From Magnetococcales bacterium (GTDB taxonomy: Bacteria > Pseudomonadota > Magnetococcia > Magnetococcales > JADFWU01), in contig JADFWU010000057.1 in assembly GCA_015234045.1 (NCBI GenBank), positions 1 to 17,594 of the forward strand: 17,594 bases of DNA, given 5' to 3'. Of the stretch, positions 7,084 to 13,028 are shown in pieces; position 1 is the first letter of the stretch; each line of letters starts with the position of its first letter. Below the pieces are notes generated by a model. The model searched no databases, had not been told where the DNA came from, and worked only from the letters and a program-made list of their open reading frames with translations. The translations under genes and the position numbers were made by a program.

Positions 7084-7167
7084 TCAACTGTCAACTGGGA
7101 CATGAACCACTTCAGCCTGAAAGACTTGTTAAAGGCTGATTAGTTGAACCTCGCGTTAATTTGCGCT
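7084..7167 (+). repeat. Repeat C, copy B
   Basis: This is the partner of the minus-strand copy at 5341-5425. AACTGTCAACTGGG opens both, followed by TTCAGCCTGAA, AAGGCTGATT, TTGAACCTCGCGT and AATTT at matching spacing. Read as codons it gives TVNWDMNHFSLKDLLKAD and a stop. That supports a vestigial coding tail rather than random sequence, but the protein is not recognised. Confidence 0.6.
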
Positions 7168-7260
7168 TTTTTATGAGTAACAAAACACCACGACTGAATT
7201 GACACACTATCCACCATGTCGTACAACCCTCTCTGATACTCTCAATCACTCAGAAGCAAT

Positions 7261-7420
7261 TATCGTGATTTCGGTTCAAATTTAGACAATCACTCCTATT
7301 CTGAGTGAAGGCCCTGGTGATGTTTTTGCGCTGCATTTGATTTGCGGAACAGATTATCAGAGCAAAAACTTCTATCGGACCGGAACGGATAACTGTTCAA
7401 ATTTTGGACGAAATCCCTAT
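7261..7420. repeat. Palindromic repeat family R, near-complete copy upstream of queF
   Basis: The ~160-base element is an imperfect palindrome. The outer arms TATCGTGATTTCG (7261-7273) and, in complement, ATAGGGATTTCG (7420-7409) match, and the AAATTTAGACA/AAATTTGAACA blocks are also mirrored. The core left arm is GCCCTGGTGATGTTTTTGC (7311-7329). The right arm at 7362-7381 keeps GCAAAAAC but has several mismatches. The 32-base loop agrees with the copy at 7822-7945 at 26 of 32 positions. The element ends 31 bases before the queF ATG, so it sits in the queF leader or promoter region. Confidence 0.75.
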
Positions 7421-7451
7421 AAAAACAGCTTCTCAACTCAGTTGGAAAATC

Positions 7452-7808
7452 ATGCAGCCTGATAAAGCCCTTTTGGAAACCTTTGAGAATCCCTACCCGA
7501 ACAGAGACTATGAAATTGACATGGCCTGCCCGGAATTCACTTGCGTCTGTCCGAAAACCGGACAGCCGGACTTTGCCGATATTCGCATTGTCTATATTCC
7601 CAATGAACGGTGTGTAGAGCTGAAGTCTCTTAAGATCTATTTATGGAGTTTTCGCCAGCATGGCGGGTTTCATGAAGCGGTCACCAATCGGATTCTTGAT
7701 GACATCGTTGAAATCACCCAACCGCGCTATATGCAGATTACCGGTGCTTTTAACGTGCGTGGTGGCATTACCACCACCATCACAGTCACTCATGAAGCTG
7801 ATAAATAG
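7452..7808 (+). CDS. queF: NADPH-dependent 7-cyano-7-deazaguanine reductase, short type I
   Basis: The enzyme reduces preQ0 to preQ1 in the queuosine pathway for tRNA wobble modification. The 118-residue protein is the short single-domain QueF form. [16 protein letters not shown] carries the catalytic cysteine (Cys33) and Asp40. The QueF NADPH motif is [12 protein letters not shown] (56-67), followed by HGGFHE (70-75) and a FNVRGGI segment near the end. I chose ATG 7452 because GGAAA lies just upstream and the N-terminus then matches the family (about 12 residues before the ETFENP-like block). The frame stays open back to a TTG at 7404, but those codons fall largely within the palindromic repeat. 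No other queuosine gene is nearby. The gene is bracketed by two copies of repeat R. No preQ1 riboswitch was recognised. Confidence 0.93.
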   Translation: MQPDKALLETFENPYPNRDYEIDMACPEFTCVCPKTGQPDFADIRIVYIPNERCVELKSLKIYLWSFRQHGGFHEAVTNRILDDIVEITQPRYMQITGAFNVRGGITTTITVTHEADK

Positions 7809-7821
7809 CGCTTCCTCAAAA

Positions 7822-7945
7822 AGCCCTGGTGATGTTTTTGCGCCGCCTTTGATATGCGAAGCAGATCATCAGAGCAAAAACATCACCAGGGCTGGAACGG
7901 CTGACTGTTCAAATTTGAGAAGAGATCACTACACATATATCCTAT
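7822..7945. repeat. Palindromic repeat family R, copy with a perfect 20-bp stem, between convergent genes
   Basis: AGCCCTGGTGATGTTTTTGC (7822-7841) is exactly complementary to 7874-7893, with a 32-base loop. The right flank (GGAACGG, CTGTTCAAATTTGAG, AGATCACTA) mirrors the left flank of the copy near base 21, while this copy's own left flank is missing. The stem begins 13 bases after the queF stop and the flank ends 23 bases before the deacetylase stop. It could therefore act as a transcript-end hairpin for both convergent genes. There is no following T-run to make it a standard intrinsic terminator. Confidence 0.8.
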
Positions 7946-7968
7946 TGATTATTAACCGACAACACCGG

Positions 7969-8736
7969 TCAACCCAACCGACCACCGGTTAGACGATTTA
8001 GATAATAACGCATCGGATAAGTTCTAGTCGCTGTCGCATTAGCATAGGTCAATTTTTGCGTTAATTGCCAATTTTCATCACGACCGTATACCTCAACCCG
8101 CCGCAAGATAAACGGATTCACATCTCTTTCATTAAAACCTGCCCGCACCGATAGTCCCTGAGCAAATCCCGCATTCCGAACTGCGTCACACACCGCGTCA
8201 GAGAAGTTGCCATAGGGATAGGCAAAGTGCTTCACAGACTCACCCAACTGTTGTTCTAAAATATCACGCGCTTCAACAGTCTCACGCAACAAATCCGCAC
8301 CGGAAAGCGTAGCCATTTTCGCATGACTCATGGAGTGACATCCCATATCCATACCACCCGCCGCCATTTCCCGCGCCTGCTCCCAACTGAGCATCTTCCG
8401 CGCAGGAAAGCCTTCCGCCTGCATCCAACCATTTTCTCCGCCCATCAATCCTGGCAACACAAAAAAGCTGGCTGGAAAACCATGTTCAGTCAATATTCTA
8501 AACGCCTGACTGTAGGCATCTTCAGTGCCATCATCCAGAGTGATCACCAAGGCGGTCTGATCGTGATGTTTTGCCAACCAATCAGGCAAGGCACCCAAGG
8601 CAATCACCGGCATATTCTGATTATGGATCAATCCCATATGCTCAGAAAATCGTTCCGGTGTGATGGCATACCGCGCCTCAGCCTCCGAACGTGGTGTGTC
8701 CACAATGTGATACATGAGAATGATGGCACGGCCCAT
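7969..8736 (-). CDS. Polysaccharide deacetylase (NodB homology, CE4-like)
   Basis: A 255-residue NodB-fold protein that would remove N- or O-acetyl groups from a polysaccharide or lipid-linked sugar. Motif 1 is ITLDDGTEDAY with the Asp68-Asp69 pair, motif 2 is CHSMSH with the metal ligands His134 and His138, and motif 3 is AYPYG (172-176), so the metal-dependent active site appears complete. The opening IILMYHIVD is a common start for this family. No signal peptide is seen, which suggests a cytoplasmic or membrane-associated role in surface polysaccharide synthesis. A GGAAAGAG ribosome site precedes the ATG. It lies 39 bases after the DUF4435 gene on the same strand, with the GT2 gene further upstream. 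Confidence 0.9.
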   Translation of the reverse strand: MGRAIILMYHIVDTPRSEAEARYAITPERFSEHMGLIHNQNMPVIALGALPDWLAKHHDQTALVITLDDGTEDAYSQAFRILTEHGFPASFFVLPGLMGGENGWMQAEGFPARKMLSWEQAREMAAGGMDMGCHSMSHAKMATLSGADLLRETVEARDILEQQLGESVKHFAYPYGNFSDAVCDAVRNAGFAQGLSVRAGFNERDVNPFILRRVEVYGRDENWQLTQKLTYANATATRTYPMRYYLNRLTGGRLG

Positions 8737-8775
8737 AGTTATACTCTTTCCAAAACAAGTAATAACACCATTAAA

Positions 8776-9660
8776 TTAACGATCACTTGCTATCCTTTGT
8801 TGAATCAAATTATAGAGTTTCTGAAAATCATCAGGCTGGTGATGCAGGTCTTTATTAAGCAGCTCTTTAACCACAGCCTTGCAAGCAAACTTCTGGGAAC
8901 ACCAACCAGGATCATCTTGTTTTGGTACTCTAAAACAATCAGTAATCACTTTGTTAAGTATCTTCTTGCCGCTCATCTGATTCTGCCAATCTCCCACTCC
9001 AAACGCTAACTGATCAGACCCACCACTCCATGACTGGAGAATTGCATTAAATGAATCAACGCGCCCACTAACGCCTAATGTGTTCTGCGTCAAATTCAAA
9101 TGTTCTACACACTCTGAAAGCGCTTCTAATCTTTCAATTGCAACCTCTTTACTTGGAAAATCATCAGGGTTACTAAGCAAACTTATCCAGCTTTTCTTAA
9201 GTGACTCACGCATGGAAATGATGACTTGGTTTGCGACATCCAGATAGAGCCGCTGTTGGGCATGTTTTATTATGAGTCTCTCAAGCCCTGCTCTATCAAC
9301 ACCTTTTTTCAAATAGGATGATAGCATCAGATAGTTGGGATCAAGAAAGTAGTTTTCCAACTCACGCTTACGCCAGATCAATAGATTATATTTGTCAGGA
9401 TCGGGAAAACAACGCCATGACTGCTCTACAAAATCATCATCATGATAATCTCTATCCACTAAAAAATAGTAGTTTGGATGTGCAGTTACCAAAGCTTGGG
9501 CAGCATTTTTTATACTGTGAGAAGGGCCTAAAGGCACGATGGAGATGCGTGGGAGTAGTTTCTTAAGAACAGTCGCATCAAGGGAATTATTATCCCCTTC
9601 AACAAACAATTTATGCGCTTGAATCTCACTCCTATTTACACCAAATTGAGCACTTGTCAT
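8776..9660 (-). CDS. DUF4435/TOPRIM-like protein, candidate AriB effector of a PARIS-like system
   Basis: The protein has 294 residues. LFVEGDNNSLD near residues 18-28 gives the acidic EGxxD start of a TOPRIM-like fold, and YFLVDRDYHDDD (65-76) gives the following DxD. KRELENYFLDP (98-108) matches the RxxENY motif of DUF4435 proteins. In PARIS the DUF4435 subunit AriB is a nuclease released from the AriA ATPase upon phage infection and cuts host tRNA. That function is known for the family and inferred here. I chose ATG 9660 because it overlaps the ATPase stop as ATGA and GGCGGA lies nine bases upstream; ATG 9669 would touch that site. The gene is AT-rich compared with the flanking polysaccharide genes. 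An OLD-like nuclease partner of another type is the main alternative. Confidence 0.75.
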   Translation of the reverse strand: MTSAQFGVNRSEIQAHKLFVEGDNNSLDATVLKKLLPRISIVPLGPSHSIKNAAQALVTAHPNYYFLVDRDYHDDDFVEQSWRCFPDPDKYNLLIWRKRELENYFLDPNYLMLSSYLKKGVDRAGLERLIIKHAQQRLYLDVANQVIISMRESLKKSWISLLSNPDDFPSKEVAIERLEALSECVEHLNLTQNTLGVSGRVDSFNAILQSWSGGSDQLAFGVGDWQNQMSGKKILNKVITDCFRVPKQDDPGWCSQKFACKAVVKELLNKDLHHQPDDFQKLYNLIQQRIASDR

Positions 9661-10778
9661 AACACACATTCCGCCACGTTCGATGTACTCACGCTTTGCT
9701 TCAATAATAAACGCTGTTCAGGCTCGACTGCGCCAAAGATATCTTCTGAATGCGTAGCAAGAATATATTGATTATCCGGTGCCAATTCATAAAGTTGCTC
9801 AACAAACTCACGATGCCACTCAGCATTGAGGTGCAATTCAGGCTCATCAATAAAAATTATTTTTGGATTATTAACCGTATGATACCAAATCAGAAAAAGC
9901 GTTGATATAATCTCTTTTTGCCCAGAACTCAAACCATCAAAGGCAAAAGCCTCTCCGCCTTGACTGGGTGTGACACATAATTCAAGCGTGTCATCTGACG
10001 TTGGACGCAATTTCTCTACTGTTCCACCAGCATACATTTTAATAATTGAGTTTAATTTATCCAATGCCTCTTGCGAGTTGATTTCACCTTGCTGAGATAC
10101 TTCAAAAAGACCAGCGCGCCCCATCATCGCGCGAAATACGCTTAATTTAAAAGCACTTATTGCACTCCTCTTATACCCCGCAATATTCATTGGCCCTTTT
10201 TGTTTCTCTTCTTGATTGATCATCATACCCATTGCAGGATTATCTTCTGGCGTCTTTCTATAGCCATGAAAATAGTAACATCCTCCGAGTTGAACTGGAT
10301 CAACCAGACCACCTTTAATAATATTTTCAACCAGGAGATATAGATCAATCTTTTCCTCCTGTTTCTGCAACACCATCTCTCCTATTTTGCCATCATTTCC
10401 CTTAACACGTATCGCACTCTTACGGTTAATTTCAATATCAGAAGTGAGCACTTCATGACCACATCGGAATGAACATACTATGGATAATGTACTCTGATCA
10501 GATTTAATTAGATTACTGAAATAGTTCTGAATATTTGGTAATTTGATATAGTTTGGACGATCAATATCATCATGAATCAAGAGCACCAATATAGAAATGG
10601 CACAAGCCTCCATCACGGAAGTCTTACCAACACCGTTCCGACTTCCCATGACAACAATGTCTGGCTCATTTGGCAACTCTGGTCGAGGAAAAGAGATATC
10701 AAGGCTGTCCAAACACTTAAAATTTGTCAGTTGAATCCGCTCTAGGCGGAGTAATTTTCTTTTGGTATCAATATCCAT
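9657..10778 (-). CDS. AAA/ABC-type ATPase (AAA_21-like), candidate AriA sensor of a PARIS-like system
   Basis: The protein has 373 residues. The N-terminus (LERIQLTNFKCLDSLDISF) is the strand pattern of SMC/RecF-like ATPases. Walker A is GSRNGVGKTS (45-54), the ABC signature is LSSGQKEI (283-290), Walker B is IIFIDEPELHL (307-317), and ATHSED with His343 is the switch region. This is the AAA_15/AAA_21 layout found in OLD, Gabija, retron and PARIS ATPases. The directly overlapping DUF4435 gene narrows it to a PARIS-like pair, where AriA is a multimeric scaffold that holds AriB until a phage anti-restriction trigger is sensed. The gene starts 32 bases after the GT2 stop with a weak ribosome site. 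Two 60-base lines (10141-10200 and 10321-10380) each count 22 G+C, against 31 at 11341-11400 in the GT2 gene. The trigger is unknown. Confidence 0.8.
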   Translation of the reverse strand: MDIDTKRKLLRLERIQLTNFKCLDSLDISFPRPELPNEPDIVVMGSRNGVGKTSVMEACAISILVLLIHDDIDRPNYIKLPNIQNYFSNLIKSDQSTLSIVCSFRCGHEVLTSDIEINRKSAIRVKGNDGKIGEMVLQKQEEKIDLYLLVENIIKGGLVDPVQLGGCYYFHGYRKTPEDNPAMGMMINQEEKQKGPMNIAGYKRSAISAFKLSVFRAMMGRAGLFEVSQQGEINSQEALDKLNSIIKMYAGGTVEKLRPTSDDTLELCVTPSQGGEAFAFDGLSSGQKEIISTLFLIWYHTVNNPKIIFIDEPELHLNAEWHREFVEQLYELAPDNQYILATHSEDIFGAVEPEQRLLLKQSVSTSNVAECVL

Positions 10779-10810
10779 TGGCTACTTTAATCCAATCATT
10801 AAAAGCACTT

Positions 10811-11743
10811 CTACTTGGTAGCATAACCCATCATACGCCCAATCTGATAGGCAACCTTCATCAACTGGACAAAAGCACCGCTTGGCCCCTTACTAACCAA
10901 TTGTATTAAATAACTGACCAATAAACGCAACAGCTGATTGACGATAAACAGCGGTATACCAAACAGTGTGCGTGAGTAACGATCAGGATCACGGGCTGCA
11001 TTGATCTTGCCGGAGTTATATTGGACGATCATAAAATAACGCCTTTTTAACTGAAAATCATGCACTTTGTGATAGACCAATGCATCCGGCGTATACCACA
11101 TCATACACCCTTGATCGCCCAGCGTATTGAATAACACCGTCTCCTCACCTTTGATCAATTCACTGGCCGAAGTGCCGGTGCCTTTCCGGCCTAAATTGGG
11201 ATCAAAACCACCAGCATTAATCAATACATCCCGCTCAAATCCCATATTACCGCCATAAGGATAGGTTTTATGACCATCCAGCGCTTTTGGCTCAGGACCA
11301 TAGTCCTGGAAACCGATAAAGCCTTTTACCACTGGATTTTGTTCAATCCAGGTTGGTACTGGAACGGTTGGATCAAGGTGAATGCGTCCGCCTACTACCT
11401 GCGCTTTTGTTTGCTGAAATCCGCGCCAATAGGCGGCAATCCATCCTGGAGAGACACGGATATCATCATCGGTGAAGACAATATATCGACCTTGGGCAAT
11501 CTCGGTTCCGTGATTGCGTGCATTACTTAGACCTTGTTTTGCTTCAAAGGTATAGCGCAGCCTGTAGGAGACTTTCTCTATCAACGCTTGTACCACTGTT
11601 TGTGTCGCATCATTGGAATTGTTATCCACCAGGATCACTTCCCAATCCACACCGTCCAGATCAATCTGATCGTCAAAAGCTGACAAACAATCCGGCAGAT
11701 TGTAATCACGGTTATAGGTACTGATGACAATGGAAATGTCCAC
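10811..11743 (-). CDS. Family 2 glycosyltransferase
   Basis: A 310-residue GT-A enzyme that transfers a sugar from a nucleotide donor to a growing glycan. The start MDISIVISTYNRDYNL and VILVDNNSNDAT form the nucleotide-sugar site, and the metal-binding DXD is TDDDI (91-95). GGNMGFERDVLINAGGFDPN (about 164-183) and the following acidic GEETVLF block fit the acceptor side. Near 265-285 a hydrophobic segment (LFGIPLFIVNQLLRLLVSYL) probably anchors it to the inner membrane. The gene is divergent from the deacetylase-like gene at 11835. On its own strand it is followed by the PARIS-like pair and then a NodB deacetylase, so its original downstream neighbour was probably that deacetylase. The sugar substrate is unknown. 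Confidence 0.9.
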   Translation of the reverse strand: MDISIVISTYNRDYNLPDCLSAFDDQIDLDGVDWEVILVDNNSNDATQTVVQALIEKVSYRLRYTFEAKQGLSNARNHGTEIAQGRYIVFTDDDIRVSPGWIAAYWRGFQQTKAQVVGGRIHLDPTVPVPTWIEQNPVVKGFIGFQDYGPEPKALDGHKTYPYGGNMGFERDVLINAGGFDPNLGRKGTGTSASELIKGEETVLFNTLGDQGCMMWYTPDALVYHKVHDFQLKRRYFMIVQYNSGKINAARDPDRYSRTLFGIPLFIVNQLLRLLVSYLIQLVSKGPSGAFVQLMKVAYQIGRMMGYATK

Positions 11744-11834
11744 GTTGAGACACCTTTATTCAAATGAGACACGATGCGGATGCAACTCTATGCTATCCTA
11801 CTGTCACGGACTAACCAACCACCTGATTTATCAA

Positions 11835-13028
11835 ATGAACGTAATTGCAATCATATCAATCTGGTTTACGATTTGGACAGGCCTTGGGCTACTGTTTTTT
11901 TTCAAGGCGATCCGTGCCAATTGGCGTGAGCCGGTATTTCATCATCCGATCCTGATTTTTGAAAGCGATGATTGGGGCCCAGGTCCAACAGAGCATGCTG
12001 ATGCACTCAACAAACTAAGTAAAACGCTTTCTGGATATCATGATAAATCCGGCCAGCATCCCTGTTTTACCTTAGCGTTGCAACTCACCGCGCCGGATCC
12101 GAAACAACCTCTGACCACTTCTGGCAACCAACTGAATCGTATTGATCTATCCCATCCTGATCAAGCACCGGTATTATCGGCCATTAATGCCGGCGTTGCG
12201 GATAAAACCTTCTCACTACATCTGCATGGACTGGAACATTTCAGAGCCGAAACGCTACTGGAACACGCGAACCAAAAAGAGGGCATTTTTCACTGGCTCA
12301 CCAGTCGTGCGGAGACTGAATCCCTTCCACCAATGCTGCAAACCCGTTGGAATCCAATCGCCCATCATGACCAAACACGCCAAGCCAGAGTGGATACGAA
12401 AAGCGCCTACGATGAGGCCAAGCTGTTTGAAAAGATATTTTCCCATCCGGCTCAAGTGGCTGTACCACCCTGTTTTGTCTGGAATCCGAATGTGGAACAG
12501 GGTTGGCAAAAAGCGGGAATTTCGGTTGTTGTAACACCGGGTTGTCGTTTTGATCAACGCCGGGATGATGGTACACTTTCGCGTGTATCTGGCGCTATTC
12601 ACACAGGTGATCTTTCACCAACAGGCCTGCTTTATCTGGTGCGTGACCGTTATTTCGAGCCCTATTTAGGCCATACGGCAGAAGATGGACTGCATGCACT
12701 CAGCGAAAAAACCGCCCAAGGTCGCCCAACTCTTTTGGAAACCCATCGCGCCAACTTCATTCGATCCGCTGAACACAATCAGCACGCTCTGGAACATCTT
12801 AAAATCATTTTGACCGAAGCTCAGAAAAAATGGCCAGAGCTACGATTCACCAACACATGGAATCTGGCTCAAGCGATTCGTACCGGTGATCCACAATGGA
12901 TCTGTTTTGACACCATACGCCGCATTCGAATCTGGTGGCACCGTATGGAGAGCGTGCCACGCTGGCGGAAATGGCTTCTGGTAAGTGGTTGGTGGTTGGT
13001 GAGTCGTCTGATGAAGGAAAAAATCTAG
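11835..13028 (+). CDS. Membrane-anchored polysaccharide deacetylase-like protein
   Basis: A 397-residue protein with one N-terminal membrane segment (about 2-24), probably a signal anchor that places the rest in the periplasm. ILIFESDDWG (39-48) gives the Asp pair of a NodB-like fold, SLHLHGLEH (127-135) a possible metal-binding histidine set, and LETHRANF (301-308) a further histidine. The canonical third motif is not clear, so this is a distant relative and activity is uncertain. I chose ATG 11835 because the membrane segment follows directly. ATG 11790 is possible and has a GCGGA upstream; the frame also opens at 11724, inside the GT2 gene. It is divergent from the GT2 gene, and its stop overlaps the histidine kinase stop by three bases (tail to tail). 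Confidence 0.7.
   Translation: MNVIAIISIWFTIWTGLGLLFFFKAIRANWREPVFHHPILIFESDDWGPGPTEHADALNKLSKTLSGYHDKSGQHPCFTLALQLTAPDPKQPLTTSGNQLNRIDLSHPDQAPVLSAINAGVADKTFSLHLHGLEHFRAETLLEHANQKEGIFHWLTSRAETESLPPMLQTRWNPIAHHDQTRQARVDTKSAYDEAKLFEKIFSHPAQVAVPPCFVWNPNVEQGWQKAGISVVVTPGCRFDQRRDDGTLSRVSGAIHTGDLSPTGLLYLVRDRYFEPYLGHTAEDGLHALSEKTAQGRPTLLETHRANFIRSAEHNQHALEHLKIILTEAQKKWPELRFTNTWNLAQAIRTGDPQWICFDTIRRIRIWWHRMESVPRWRKWLLVSGWWLVSRLMKEKI

Noticed and set aside
6891-7103. 70-codon frame on the minus strand
   Set aside because: It runs through dispersed repeat D and part of repeat C, and its residues have no family resemblance.
7404-7451. Upstream TTG start for queF
   Set aside because: It would add 16 residues encoded largely within the palindromic repeat. 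ATG 7452 has a GGAAA site and fits the usual QueF N-terminus.
7261-7451. preQ1 riboswitch in the queF leader
   Set aside because: The leader is occupied by the dispersed R repeat, and I see no preQ1-I or preQ1-II consensus.
7404-7992. 110-codon plus-strand frame from 7660 overlapping queF
   Set aside because: Shadow of queF and of the palindromic repeat in another frame.
9661-9669. ATG 9669 as start of the DUF4435 gene
   Set aside because: It directly abuts its only ribosome site. ATG 9660 is well spaced and gives an ATGA overlap with the ATPase.
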